A stretch of 64,000 nt of DNA from the NCBI GenBank assembly GCA_030652805.1, contig JAUSPT010000024.1, positions 37,050 to 101,049 on the forward strand. Reading direction: 5' to 3'. The DNA comes from a bacterium. GTDB taxonomy: Bacteria; JAHJDO01. Below the pieces are notes generated by a model that worked only from the letters and a program-made list of their open reading frames with translations, ran no database searches and was not told the DNA's origin. Position numbers and translations under genes: made by a program. Position 1 is the stretch's first letter. The number at the start of each line of letters is the position of its first letter. This document shows, piece after piece, positions 10,231 to 19,757 of the stretch.

Positions 10231-10304
10231 GTGCCTGTAGCTCAGTTGGATAGAGCGTTGGGTTGCGGACCCAAAGGTCGGAGGTTCAAATCCTCTCAGG
10301 CATG
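10231..10304 (+). tRNA. tRNA-Arg (anticodon GCG)
   Basis: A complete cloverleaf. The seven-pair acceptor stem is GTGCCTG with CAGGCAT. The D arm has GCTCAGTTGGATAGAGC, the anticodon stem TTGGG/CCCAA encloses loop TTGCGGA with anticodon GCG, and the T arm has GGTTCAAATCC. Discriminator base is G; CCA is not encoded. It lies 22 bases after etfB and 7 bases before tRNA-Ser, so the pair is probably cotranscribed. Confidence 0.93.
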
Positions 10305-10311
10305 CCGCAAT

Positions 10312-10398
10312 GGAGAGATCGCGTAGCCTGGCTTAGCGCGCACGCTTGGAAAGCGTGTAACCTGAAAGGGTTCGAGGGTTCAAATCCCTCTCTCTCCG
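10312..10398 (+). tRNA. tRNA-Ser (anticodon GGA)
   Basis: A class II tRNA of 87 bases. Acceptor GGAGAGA pairs with TCTCTCC. The anticodon stem CACGC/GCGTG holds loop TTGGAAA with anticodon GGA, followed by a long variable arm (AACCTGAAAGGGTT) and T arm GAGGGTTCAAATCCCTC. Discriminator G. The long variable arm together with GGA identifies serine. Confidence 0.94.
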
Positions 10399-10418
10399 CC
10401 GGTTTCTTTCAGCTTCTT

Positions 10419-12287
10419 TCATTCACGGTGCCTTTTTCCAAGAAGCATAATATCTCGTAGTCCTTCGATACTTTTAGCATGTAACCAGTCTTTGTCAAAG
10501 TTTGCATCTTGAGTAATTTGTGCAATTGCTGATAAAGCGCGCAGATGAAAATTCCTTTCATCACGTGTGCCAACTAATATGAATACAGCATAAACAGGAG
10601 TTGACGATTCTATAAAGTTAATGCCAGCTTCACATCTTACTATAACCAGTTCGAATTTGTGCTTGCCGTCAATAATTATATGTGGAATTGCCAATCCTGG
10701 CTTTATTACTGTTGTTGAAGTTTTCTCCCGCGCAATTAAAGAATCGAGCACTTGCTTTGCGTCCATGTTTAATCTGCTAGCGAGTTTTTCTGCAATAATT
10801 GCGAAGAATTCTTTAAGTGTAACTTGTTTTGTTATATCAATTACTTTGCATCTTTTTACTAATTCGTCAAATCTGTCTTCTATTATTTTGTCCCGTTCTT
10901 TTAGAACTTCGCGTAGCTCAGCTCCTAATGAATCACCTGCAATCTCTTTGGCAGTTATACGCTCAACAATATGTATTAGAGCGGACTTGCGCATGGATAT
11001 CTTGCGAACATAAATCCTATGCCATAAAATACAGGAAAGGATAAAGCTTCCCGTTCCAAGGATTGCTATAGTTCCCATCTTATATATTAGAAACCCATAA
11101 CAGATGATTCCTGCTATTTGTAACCAGGGATACAATGGCGAGCGGAATGTTGGCTTATAATTCAGAATTTTGCTTTCACGCATAACAATGCATGCTAGGA
11201 ACGCAAATATAAATAATACGAGCTGCATGGTGGAGGCTACTTTTACAAGATTTTCAAGATTTAGAAAAAGCATCACTATTATCATGAAAATTCCTGTAAA
11301 TATTATAGAAAAATGTGGTGTGTTAGATCGTTTGTTTATGTTTGCAAGAAATCCTGGCAGAAGATGATCACGACTCATTGCCATAGGAAAACGTGATGCA
11401 GCCAGTATACCCGCGTTGGCAGTAGTAATAAAAGCAAGTATTGCAGCGATTGCCATAACCAAGCTGCCAATTTTACCAAATATTTTATATCCCCCAGTTG
11501 ATATTGGAGTCAGGGAATGCGCCAGTTCATGCTTGTCGAGCAAGCCCACTGTTACAAAAATTGCTAAACCATAAAGAAGCAGTACAACGCAAAATGCCAG
11601 TATCATTCCGTACGGGATGTTCTTTGTTGGATTCTTTACCTCTTCTGCAACACTTGCAACCTTTGTCAATCCACAAAACGATATAAAGACCATACCGGCT
11701 GCTGCAAACAGCGCGTGCTTGTCAGACAGCATAAAAGGAGTGTATCTGTTGACATCAATAAACATTGTTCCGCGAGATATATATAAAACCAATAAACCGA
11801 TGAGCAGAATTACAAAGAAAACCTGAAACCTTCCTGTGAATTTAACGCTTGTCAGGTTGAGAATTATAAAAAACACACAGAATCCTACAGCAATGAGTTT
11901 AATCTGCCAATCTGTGATATTTGGGTTGATCAATGTTGCAAATACACCAATGCCAACTAATGAGAACGCGCTTTTAAGACTGAGCGAAAACCAACTGGCG
12001 AATCCACCCATTGTGCCTGCCGCTGAGCCCATACTTCGCTCAATAAAGAAGTAATCGCCGCCGGCTTTAGGCATAGCTGTAGTCAATTCAGCCTCAGAAA
12101 ATAACGCTGGTAGAATGAGTATGCCTGCCAGAATATAGACTAGAATCACTGCTGGACCAACTTTAGCATAGATCAGTCCAGGAAGGATAAACAGTCCTGA
12201 ACTAATCATTGCGCCAGCAGCGATGCAAAATACGTCAATACCCCTCAGTTGGCGGATTAATCTTTTGCCTTGATTATTATGAGACAT
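10419..12287 (-). CDS. APC-family amino acid permease fused to a C-terminal PTS EIIA domain
   Basis: About 622 residues. The first 430 form a 12-helix APC (amino acid-polyamine-organocation) permease, starting with the AAGAMISSGLFILPG motif of helix 1. The last 150 residues are a PTS EIIA type-2 (PtsN/fructose-like) domain whose phosphorylatable His536 lies in LAIPHII. Such a fusion suggests that amino acid uptake is gated by the phosphorylation state of the PTS, whose EI and HPr are encoded at 47167-49203. An in-frame ATG 19 codons upstream is possible (12344); the one at 12287 is chosen because the sequence becomes family-like right after it. Transcribed towards the two tRNA genes. Confidence 0.85.
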   Translation of the reverse strand: MSHNNQGKRLIRQLRGIDVFCIAAGAMISSGLFILPGLIYAKVGPAVILVYILAGILILPALFSEAELTTAMPKAGGDYFFIERSMGSAAGTMGGFASWFSLSLKSAFSLVGIGVFATLINPNITDWQIKLIAVGFCVFFIILNLTSVKFTGRFQVFFVILLIGLLVLYISRGTMFIDVNRYTPFMLSDKHALFAAAGMVFISFCGLTKVASVAEEVKNPTKNIPYGMILAFCVVLLLYGLAIFVTVGLLDKHELAHSLTPISTGGYKIFGKIGSLVMAIAAILAFITTANAGILAASRFPMAMSRDHLLPGFLANINKRSNTPHFSIIFTGIFMIIVMLFLNLENLVKVASTMQLVLFIFAFLACIVMRESKILNYKPTFRSPLYPWLQIAGIICYGFLIYKMGTIAILGTGSFILSCILWHRIYVRKISMRKSALIHIVERITAKEIAGDSLGAELREVLKERDKIIEDRFDELVKRCKVIDITKQVTLKEFFAIIAEKLASRLNMDAKQVLDSLIAREKTSTTVIKPGLAIPHIIIDGKHKFELVIVRCEAGINFIESSTPVYAVFILVGTRDERNFHLRALSAIAQITQDANFDKDWLHAKSIEGLRDIMLLGKRHRE

Positions 12288-12423
12288 AATCTGTATATTA
12301 TACTGCCAAATCTCATAATTGCGAGAACTTTTAGAAAAACGCAAGATATTACAAATTAAGGCAATATAATTTGAGAAATATAGTTATGTTAAAGATACAC
12401 TCTCTCAAAAAGGAGTATTAACT

Positions 12424-14118
12424 ATGATGACAGATTTAGAAATTGCACAAGCCGCAAAACTTAAACCAATTCAGGAGATTGCCAAAAATATTGGGCTAAA
12501 AGATGATGAACTAGAATTGTATGGTAAGTACAAGGCAAAAATTATTCTTGAAGTCCAGGATAGGTTACATACACAATCAAATGGTAAGTATATTGATGTA
12601 ACAGCCATTACTCCTACTCCTCTTGGTGAAGGAAAAACTGTTACAACTATTGGCCTGAGTATGGCACTCAACAGAATAGGCAAAAAGACAATTACTGCAA
12701 TAAGACAGCCTTCAATGGGTCCCACATTTGGAATTAAAGGTGGTGCAGCAGGCGGAGGATATTCACAAGTTGTACCTATGGAGGATTTCAATCTTCATCT
12801 TACAGGGGATATACACGCTGTAGGAGTAGCTCATAACCTTCTTGCAGCATTTATTGACAACTCTCTTCAGAAAAAGAATCCATTAAATATAGATCCATTT
12901 AGTATTACATGGCGCCGTGTTGTTGATATCAGCGATAGAGCTCTGAGAAATATTGTAATAGGCCTGGGCGGCAAGATAGATGGAGTTCCTAGGGAAACCG
13001 GTTTTGATATAACTGTAGCTTCAGAAGTTATGGCAATCCTTGCTTTAACAACAGGCTTAAAAGATTTAAGGAAAAGGTTGGGCAGAATAGTAATTGGTTA
13101 CACGAGAGATGAGGAGCCTGTAACAGCGGAAGATCTTAAATGCGCAGGCGCAATGACTGTTCTGATGAAAGACGCGATAAAGCCAACTTTAATGCAGACA
13201 TTAGAGAATACGCCTGTGTTTGTGCATGCAGGTCCATTTGCAAATATTGCACACGGCAATAGTTCTATACTGGCTGACAAAATAGGATTAAAACTTGCTG
13301 ATTATGTAGTAACAGAGAGTGGATTTGGAGCAGATTGCGGAGCAGAAAAATTTCTTAACATCAAATGCCGTTATAGTAAACTAATTCCCGATGCGGCTGT
13401 AATAGTATGTACTGTTAGGGCACTTAAGATGCACAGCGGTGATTTTACAGTTGTTGCTGGAAAACCGCTTGATGAGGGATTAATCAAAGAAAATCTGGAT
13501 GCTATTGAGCGTGGAGCTTGTAATCTGGAGAAACATATTGAAAATATAAAATTGTTTGGAATTCCTGTAGTAGTTGCTGTGAATAGATTCACTACTGATA
13601 CAGATAAAGAAATAGAATTAATAAGAGAAATAGCTAAAGGGGCTGGCGCGGAAGATGCGGTTGAGAGTACTGTGTGGGCTGAAGGAGGTAAGGGAGGAGA
13701 AGAACTTGCAAAGAAAGTTGTTGAAGTTGCAGAGAAACCCAGTAATTTTAAATTTCTATATGATTTAGAACAATCAATAGAAGAGAAGATGACTATCATT
13801 GCAAAAAAGATTTACGGAGCTGATGGGATAGATATTTCTCCTGTGGTTAGAAAGAAGATCCGTATGTATGAAAAAAATGGGCTTGATAAACTACCTATCT
13901 GTATGGCAAAGACACATCTTTCACTTTCTCATGATCCAAAATTAAAGGGAAGACCAAAAGGTTTCACAGTTCCAATAAAAGACATTAGACTATCTGCAGG
14001 AGCAGGTTTTCTTTACCCTCTACTTGGAGACATGCGAACAATGCCAGGACTTCCGACTACCCCTGCTGGTACAAAGGTAGATATTGACAGTACAGGGAAA
14101 ACTGTTGGATTGTTTTAA
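12424..14118 (+). CDS. fhs: Formate--tetrahydrofolate ligase
   Basis: A 564-residue enzyme that makes 10-formyl-THF from formate, THF and ATP, for one-carbon supply or the Wood-Ljungdahl methyl branch. The ATP-binding motif [13 protein letters not shown] (about residues 61-73) and the [22 protein letters not shown]-type block with family-invariant order are present, and length is standard. The ATG at 12424 follows AAAAGGAG at a good distance; a second ATG follows directly. A TATAAT at 12365-12370 may be its -10 element, but no clear -35 is seen. It is monocistronic or joined to the small membrane protein 90 bases downstream. Confidence 0.96.
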   Translation: MMTDLEIAQAAKLKPIQEIAKNIGLKDDELELYGKYKAKIILEVQDRLHTQSNGKYIDVTAITPTPLGEGKTVTTIGLSMALNRIGKKTITAIRQPSMGPTFGIKGGAAGGGYSQVVPMEDFNLHLTGDIHAVGVAHNLLAAFIDNSLQKKNPLNIDPFSITWRRVVDISDRALRNIVIGLGGKIDGVPRETGFDITVASEVMAILALTTGLKDLRKRLGRIVIGYTRDEEPVTAEDLKCAGAMTVLMKDAIKPTLMQTLENTPVFVHAGPFANIAHGNSSILADKIGLKLADYVVTESGFGADCGAEKFLNIKCRYSKLIPDAAVIVCTVRALKMHSGDFTVVAGKPLDEGLIKENLDAIERGACNLEKHIENIKLFGIPVVVAVNRFTTDTDKEIELIREIAKGAGAEDAVESTVWAEGGKGGEELAKKVVEVAEKPSNFKFLYDLEQSIEEKMTIIAKKIYGADGIDISPVVRKKIRMYEKNGLDKLPICMAKTHLSLSHDPKLKGRPKGFTVPIKDIRLSAGAGFLYPLLGDMRTMPGLPTTPAGTKVDIDSTGKTVGLF

Positions 14119-14208
14119 TAATTTGAAAAAAGGGCTTGTATTTTTTTTAAACTTAATTAGAATTAGATAAACGTTTGAAAAATTAACTTTGGAAGGAGGT
14201 GTAGAAAT

Positions 14209-14469
14209 ATGTGGAGTTTAATTGGAGGAATAGCTGCTATAGTACTTGGAGCTCTGGGATTAAAAATATGGTGGTTGCTTTTTCTGAAAGGTCTTGCTGC
14301 TACTGTTCCAGCAATATTAGTTCTTGGCGGCATAGCTGCTGTTGCTGCTGGTGTCAGTTCTATTAAAGATGATATTGCGGCTAAAAAGGAGAAGGAGGAA
14401 GAGAAGGAAAAGCCAGCTGCTGAGGAAGTAAAACCAGAGGAGAAAAAGGAAGAAGAGAAAAGCGAATAA
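14209..14469 (+). CDS. Small two-helix membrane protein with acidic/lysine tail (MamI-like)
   Basis: An 86-residue protein behind a strong binding site (GGAAGGAGGTG). Residues 4-22 and 28-48 are membrane segments joined by a short turn with a WW pair; residues 50-86 are a soluble Lys/Glu/Ala/Pro tail. The pattern LGALGLKIWW followed by VPAILVLGGIAAVAAGV resembles, from memory, the magnetosome membrane protein MamI. No other magnetosome gene is in the window, and many small hydrophobic proteins share this look. A rho-independent terminator follows, so it ends the fhs unit. Function unknown. Confidence 0.65.
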   Translation: MWSLIGGIAAIVLGALGLKIWWLLFLKGLAATVPAILVLGGIAAVAAGVSSIKDDIAAKKEKEEEKEKPAAEEVKPEEKKEEEKSE

Positions 14470-14487
14470 AAATTTTTTATATGGTTA

Positions 14488-14534
14488 AAGGGACAGAGTA
14501 AGTCACAGGACGTGTGATTTATCTGTCCCTTTTA
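14488..14534 (+). terminator. Rho-independent terminator after the small membrane protein
   Basis: AAGGGACAGA (14488-14497) pairs with TCTGTCCCTT (14522-14531), and inside it TCACA pairs with TGTGA, giving one long hairpin followed by a T-rich run. It separates the fhs unit from the EF-G promoter that starts ten bases later. Confidence 0.8.
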
Positions 14535-14540
14535 TTGTGC

Positions 14541-14569
14541 TTGACATAGCATGCTGTAATTGATATGTT
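14541..14569 (+). promoter_or_regulatory. Putative sigma-70 promoter of the EF-G gene
   Basis: TTGACA (14541-14546, exact) and TATGTT (14564-14569) are separated by 17 bases. It lies directly downstream of the terminator and about 58 bases before the EF-G start codon. Confidence 0.65.
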
Positions 14570-14626
14570 TCCCCTCGATATGTGTCCTGATTTAGGGTAA
14601 CTTACTTAATAGCATAGGAAGAAGTA

Positions 14627-16696
14627 ATGCAAATTGGAGATGTTAAAAAGATAAGAAATATCGGCATTATGGCTCATATTGATGCGGGTAAAACGACAAC
14701 AACAGAAAGAATGCTATTCTTTGCAGGCAGGATACATCGCATAGGCGAAGTTCATGACGGGGCTGCTACAATGGACTGGATGGAACAGGAAAGAGAGAGG
14801 GGAATAACAATCACGTCTGCGGCCACAACATGTATCTGGCGTAAGCATCATATTAATATCATTGACACTCCAGGGCATGTAGATTTCACTGCAGAGGTAG
14901 AACGAAGTCTAAGGGTTTTAGATGGTGCAGTAGCAATATTTTGCGCAGTTGGCGGTGTAGAGCCGCAAACTGAAACTGTATGGAGGCAGTCGGAAAAATA
15001 TAAAATTCCCAAGATTGTCTTTATTAATAAAATGGATAGAATTGGAGCAGATTTTTTTGCTGTACTTGAGATGATAGACAAGAAACTTGGAGTTAACTAT
15101 GTGCCAATTCAGTTGCCTATTGGAAAGGAAGATAATTTTCATGGCATTATAGATATTGTGGAAGAAAAGGCATTTTTCTTCAATCCGGAAGACGCTATGG
15201 AAGAGCCGAAAGAACGAGAAATTCCAGAAGACTATGTAAAGATGACGAAGAAATATAGAAATGAGCTAATAGAAAAACTTGCTGACACAGATGACAGTCT
15301 CATGAATAAATATATTGAAAATCAGCCCATTACAATAGAGGAAATTAAGAATTCTCTTAACAAAGCAACTATAAAATCCGAGATATTCCCTGTGCTGTGC
15401 GGCGCAGCTTTCAAGAACAAGGGAGTCAGGAGGCTTATGGAAGCTGTTGTCGATTACCTGCCAAGTCCAGAAGAGGCCCCCCCTGTAGAAGTTATAGATA
15501 GTGATTCAGGAGAAAAGAGCCTGTTCAGTTTCGGAGAAAAAAAGGATTTATTGGGGCTCGCTTTTAAGATTGCTGTTGACCCTCATATTGGAAAACTTGT
15601 TTATTGCAGAATATATTCGGGTTCAATAAAACAAGGTGAATATGTTTTCAAGGCAGGGTCATCAAAGAAAGAAAGAATATCCCGTATTGTAAAGATGCAC
15701 GCTAATAAAAAAGAAGCTGTGAATAGTCTCAGCGCAGGAGATATAGGAGCAATAATCGGGCCAATGAACATTACTACTGGAGATACAATATGTAAACAAA
15801 ATTCTAATCTTTTTCTCGAGAACATAGAATTTCCAACACCTGTAATTTCAGTGGCAATTGAAGCAAAGAACAAGATTGAGCAAGAGAAACTTTCGGATTC
15901 CATAAGAAAATTATCTAATGAGGACCCGACATTTAATTTCTTTTTTAATGAAGAGACATCCCAAACTATTCTTTCTGGTATGGGTGAACTGCATCTTGAG
16001 ATCCTGGTAGATAGATTAAAGAGGGAGTTTAAAGTGTCTGCGAATGTAGGCAAGCCTAAAGTTGCTTTCAAGGAGACAATAACCAATATTCAGGAAGAAA
16101 AATACAAACATCAGAAGCAAACTGGTGGAAGAGGGCAATTTGCAGAAGTACACATAGAACTAATTCCTGCAAAGAGAGGTGAAGGGTTCGAATTTATTAA
16201 TGATATCAAGCAGGGAGCTATTCCAAGAGAATTTATTCCTGCTGTTGAAAAGGGCTGTATTGAGGCAATGGAAGCAGGAATTTTTGCGGGATATCCTGTA
16301 ATTGATGTAAAAGTAAGATTATTTGACGGAAGATTTCACGAAGTTGACTCTTCTGAAATAGCTTTTAAGGTAGCCGGGTACTATGCATTCAAAAGTGCGT
16401 TTATGAAGGCAGGTCCAAGGCTTGTTGAGCCGATTATGACAGTAGATATATCTACTCCGGAAGAGTATTTTGGTTCAATCATGTCTGATATAACATCAAG
16501 AAGAGGTAAGATAATCCTGATAGAAAAAAAGGCTAAGAGCCAGTTAATAAAGGCTGAGGTTCCGCTTATGGAACTTTTCGGTTACGCTACACAGCTGAGA
16601 TCACTATCACAGGGACGAGCAACAGAGTCTATGCGGTTTGAAAGATATGACAAAGCTCCTCCGCATGTTGTCAGTAAAATAATAGAAGACAATTAA
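14627..16696 (+). CDS. fusA: Translation elongation factor G
   Basis: A 689-residue GTPase that moves tRNAs and mRNA through the ribosome. The P-loop AHIDAGKT lies at residues 16-23, with DTPGHVDFT (G3) and NKMDR (G4) following, then domains II-V ending in [16 protein letters not shown]. Full length and all domains are present. It stands alone with its own promoter rather than in a str operon (rpsL-rpsG-fusA-tuf); tuf starts about 47 kb away. It could therefore be the only EF-G moved out of context or a second EF-G paralogue. The symbol is used on family membership. Confidence 0.88.
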   Translation: MQIGDVKKIRNIGIMAHIDAGKTTTTERMLFFAGRIHRIGEVHDGAATMDWMEQERERGITITSAATTCIWRKHHINIIDTPGHVDFTAEVERSLRVLDGAVAIFCAVGGVEPQTETVWRQSEKYKIPKIVFINKMDRIGADFFAVLEMIDKKLGVNYVPIQLPIGKEDNFHGIIDIVEEKAFFFNPEDAMEEPKEREIPEDYVKMTKKYRNELIEKLADTDDSLMNKYIENQPITIEEIKNSLNKATIKSEIFPVLCGAAFKNKGVRRLMEAVVDYLPSPEEAPPVEVIDSDSGEKSLFSFGEKKDLLGLAFKIAVDPHIGKLVYCRIYSGSIKQGEYVFKAGSSKKERISRIVKMHANKKEAVNSLSAGDIGAIIGPMNITTGDTICKQNSNLFLENIEFPTPVISVAIEAKNKIEQEKLSDSIRKLSNEDPTFNFFFNEETSQTILSGMGELHLEILVDRLKREFKVSANVGKPKVAFKETITNIQEEKYKHQKQTGGRGQFAEVHIELIPAKRGEGFEFINDIKQGAIPREFIPAVEKGCIEAMEAGIFAGYPVIDVKVRLFDGRFHEVDSSEIAFKVAGYYAFKSAFMKAGPRLVEPIMTVDISTPEEYFGSIMSDITSRRGKIILIEKKAKSQLIKAEVPLMELFGYATQLRSLSQGRATESMRFERYDKAPPHVVSKIIEDN

Positions 16697-16702
16697 ATTA
16701 AC

Positions 16703-16722
16703 GGGTCAAGCACGCTTGACCC
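16703..16722. terminator. Small hairpin between convergent genes
   Basis: GGGTCAAG-CACG-CTTGACCC forms a perfect 8-bp stem with a 4-base loop. It lies seven bases past the EF-G stop and just before the end of the convergent HD-domain gene, where a bidirectional terminator is expected. There is no clear T-run on either side, so efficiency is doubtful. Confidence 0.5.
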
Positions 16723-16725
16723 CTA

Positions 16726-18153
16726 CTAGATATTTGTAGACAGAGCTTCCCTTGTTCTGAATATTTCTTCAAATGCTCTGACTAGTTTCTTTTTATGTCT
16801 ATAGTCATGAGCGTATATCCTGCAGAGGTAGACTCTGGAAGGCACAAATTCAAATAGCTCCTTTAACGTTTCTTTCTGGACCTTTCCAGACGCAAGCTCG
16901 TATAAGAAAATCTGTTTGTCTCCCATAGCCATGGGATTATCAGGCATTGGATCAAGGGCAGGAATATCTATGCGAAAATCTATCTTATCAGGAGAGAGGT
17001 TTTCCTTTATTTTCGCTTCCAATCTTTCAACATCTGAATAGAAAATATCTGCATAATTTTCTGTATCCTTTAATCTTTCAAATTTCTCATAAACCATTTT
17101 CCACTGCCTTTGTCTCATAAGAATCTTCTCCCATTCTCTGCCAAGCCGGCAGATACTTTGATTTAGGCTGTATTTCCATTTATCTACACTCGCAAACAAT
17201 GACCATTCTGTAAGATATAAATAATCATTGAGATGATTTATAGGATTTTTATTTTCAAAGACCACTTTCATTGTTTCAGAGAATATATCCTTTAAACACA
17301 GATCTATGGACCTTGTAGCTCTGTGGTAATAAACAGCAGAATAAAGACTCAATCTGGCATTAACAAAATTGAGCAATGCTGTCTTCCCAGCTCCATGAAG
17401 CGTTAAACCTTTTGATGATATAAATGTATAGTGCAGAATGCGTTCAAGATCAATAATGCCTCTGGAAAAGCCTGTTATATACGAATCTCTTAATACATAG
17501 TCAAGATTATCTACAGTATATATTCCACTAAAAAGAGGTAGTAAGAATTTAAGCCACTTTGGGAAAGATGAGCGAGTTCTGTCTTTTTTAGGCTTTTCAA
17601 TAAGAAAAGATATGTACAAAGGGTCAATAACCTCACCTTTAGCAAAATCTCCGGATGGACTTCTTTTGATTTTCTTTAATAATGAGGCTAGCTTTGCTTT
17701 TATTATTGTCTTTGATATTGTCTCATGGGAAACATTAAATTGTTTGAGATAATTGTCATCAAAAAAATGTCCGAATGGTCCATGCCCTATATCATGAAGC
17801 AGGCCTGCAAGTCTCATCAGCTCTTCTAGGTAATTACTTGACGGGCAATCCGGACAGACTTTTTTTATTGACGGATATAGATGCAGGGCAAACCTGCCTG
17901 CTACATGCATTGTTCCAAGTGAATGCTGAAATCTGCTGTGCTCAGCTGAAGGAAAAACCCAGAATGCGCTTTGAAGTTGATGTATGCGTCTGAGCCGCTG
18001 TACCCACGGATTATCAATAATATCACGTTCTGTAATCTCTGTTTTATCTTCCTCAGTTGGAGAAGTAAATTTGATGTAATTATGTATAGGGTCGCTTATT
18101 AGATCTATGCCTGAATAAAAAGAATCGTTTTCACCTAGCTCTTTTGTTTCCAT
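16726..18153 (-). CDS. HD-domain phosphohydrolase (dNTPase-like, COG1078 type)
   Basis: About 475 residues. The metal-binding HD signature is clear: HSRFQHSLGTMHVA early, then LLHDIGHGPFGHFFDD, and a later DNLDYVLRDS motif, as in SAMHD1/dGTPase-related proteins. These hydrolyse (d)NTPs or related phosphoesters; the substrate cannot be read here. The ATG at 18153 is preferred, with a GAGG upstream; an in-frame TTG at 18177 would add eight residues. It is convergent with EF-G. Confidence 0.85.
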   Translation of the reverse strand: METKELGENDSFYSGIDLISDPIHNYIKFTSPTEEDKTEITERDIIDNPWVQRLRRIHQLQSAFWVFPSAEHSRFQHSLGTMHVAGRFALHLYPSIKKVCPDCPSSNYLEELMRLAGLLHDIGHGPFGHFFDDNYLKQFNVSHETISKTIIKAKLASLLKKIKRSPSGDFAKGEVIDPLYISFLIEKPKKDRTRSSFPKWLKFLLPLFSGIYTVDNLDYVLRDSYITGFSRGIIDLERILHYTFISSKGLTLHGAGKTALLNFVNARLSLYSAVYYHRATRSIDLCLKDIFSETMKVVFENKNPINHLNDYLYLTEWSLFASVDKWKYSLNQSICRLGREWEKILMRQRQWKMVYEKFERLKDTENYADIFYSDVERLEAKIKENLSPDKIDFRIDIPALDPMPDNPMAMGDKQIFLYELASGKVQKETLKELFEFVPSRVYLCRIYAHDYRHKKKLVRAFEEIFRTREALSTNI

Positions 18154-18252
18154 TACCTGAGCCTCACATTTTATCAATAGTTACTTTTCTATTAGTATAC
18201 AAACATTCCTTTGTGTGTCAATAATATCAGATGATCACGGATTTCCCAGTTT

Positions 18253-19584
18253 TTACCGGGATAATAAACAGGCTGGAATAAACAGGGCTTGAGTATCGTT
18301 TAACTGTCGGCTGTCAAGGAAATCTTTTGTAACAACCAATGTATTTTTAGCATTTATCTGACTCATGCCACTTTTCATTGCTCTGGGAACCTTTGCCGAT
18401 TTAAGCGGTTGATATTTAACTTCAATAGCCATATCCCTGATTAAAAAGTCTATTTCGGTACCACTGTAAGTCCTCCAAAAGGATACGGGGTTGGCTATAT
18501 CTTGAAGTCCTGCCAGTAGTTGGAATATTACGTTTTCAACCAGATGACCTTTATCTATCCGATCCGATAACGGAAGGAACTGATTAATAAGTGCATTGCG
18601 TATGCCTGTATCATAAAAATATGTTTTAGGTGATTTAATAACTCTTTTCTTCACATTAGAAAAATACGGCGGTATCAAGTCAACTACGAATGTAACCGAA
18701 AGGATATCCAGATACCTCTGCAGGGTGCGATATGTGATTCCAAGGGGAGTAGTAAGTTCAGAATAGACCGTCAGGCTGCCTATTTGACCGGCCAGAATCT
18801 TAATCAACTGAGTAAAAGAGCCCAGATGATCTATATCAAATAGGGTGTGAATATCCTTGCGCAGATAATCATTGATAATACTCTGAAGGCGTTTCTGCTT
18901 AATATCTGCTGAATCGGCCATAACCACGGCTGGGTGACCACCGTAAACAGTATATTCTTCAAAAAGCGGTATCAGTCTCTGTAGAAAAGGTTGTATCGCA
19001 GGAGGCTCTGGCATCCTTTTCCCAAAGATATTTCGCAAACAAAATTTTTCGGTGAGTTCCGATAACTGATGCTCCTGCCTAAAATTGAGAAATTCTTTGA
19101 ATGCAAGAGACTGTAGATGAAATTCCTGTTTCCTACCGGGCAGAGTGTCCTTGAATTTTTTCCGTAATCCGGTAGATGAGGAACCCGAAGCGATTATTTT
19201 TATTTCAGGGTGGTGGTCAACAAGAAGTTTTACCAGTTGAGATGGATTGTCCAAATACTGAATTTCGTCAATGAACAGATAAAGAATACGTTTTGAATGA
19301 AATTTTTTCCCGGCCAGGCGCAAATGTTCTAATAAAGCTGAAACACCGCTATTACAGATTTCCAGGTCGGCAGAAGATTCTAAGTCGAAAAAAGCTATAT
19401 TTTCAAGATTTGCTATTTTAGTCTTAAGTAAATACTGGGCCAGAAGAAACATAAGGCAGCTTTTTCCCACCTGTCTGGAACCAACGATAATAATAGATTC
19501 ACGTTCAGACAACCATGGGATAATTTGTTCCATAATATCTCTTTTGTTTAACTTGCGATTGACGACATCTTCAGTTTTTATCAT
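18253..19584 (-). CDS. AAA ATPase with DUF4143 (AAA_14 family)
   Basis: A 443-residue protein. Walker A GSRQVGKS lies at 35-42, a Walker B LFIDEIQYLD about 75 residues later, and an ASGSSS sensor segment follows. The second half is a DUF4143 region with a PD-(D/E)XK-like stretch near the end (TEIDFLI...AIEVKY). This large family, common in accessory regions, has no settled function; roles in mobile elements or defence have been suggested. It has its own leader of about 170 bases towards the kinase locus. Codon use and composition look slightly less AT-rich than its neighbours. Confidence 0.85.
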   Translation of the reverse strand: MIKTEDVVNRKLNKRDIMEQIIPWLSERESIIIVGSRQVGKSCLMFLLAQYLLKTKIANLENIAFFDLESSADLEICNSGVSALLEHLRLAGKKFHSKRILYLFIDEIQYLDNPSQLVKLLVDHHPEIKIIASGSSSTGLRKKFKDTLPGRKQEFHLQSLAFKEFLNFRQEHQLSELTEKFCLRNIFGKRMPEPPAIQPFLQRLIPLFEEYTVYGGHPAVVMADSADIKQKRLQSIINDYLRKDIHTLFDIDHLGSFTQLIKILAGQIGSLTVYSELTTPLGITYRTLQRYLDILSVTFVVDLIPPYFSNVKKRVIKSPKTYFYDTGIRNALINQFLPLSDRIDKGHLVENVIFQLLAGLQDIANPVSFWRTYSGTEIDFLIRDMAIEVKYQPLKSAKVPRAMKSGMSQINAKNTLVVTKDFLDSRQLNDTQALFIPACLLSR

Positions 19585-19757
19585 ATTAGTGCCTCCATAG
19601 ACAATTATATCATGGAAAATATTGTTGTCAATGTCAAAAATTTTCTATTAAATAAAAATAATAGATTGTTTTGTAGTAATAAGTTATAATTAAATTTCTA
19701 ACGAGGTTTAGCTGATGGCTTTGCCTACCAAAGAAAGGATTTGGAAGGGAATTAAAA

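Noticed and set aside
10263-10460. Open frame of 65 codons across the tRNA-Arg and tRNA-Ser genes
   Set aside because: It reads straight through two perfect tRNA cloverleafs and has no binding site.
10621-12054. Several plus-strand open frames inside the permease gene
   Set aside because: They are antisense to a long gene with clear membrane and EIIA motifs and show no family features.
19585-19757. Second sigma-54 promoter before the histidine kinase gene
   Set aside because: No TGGCAC-N5-TTGC pattern found in this gap.
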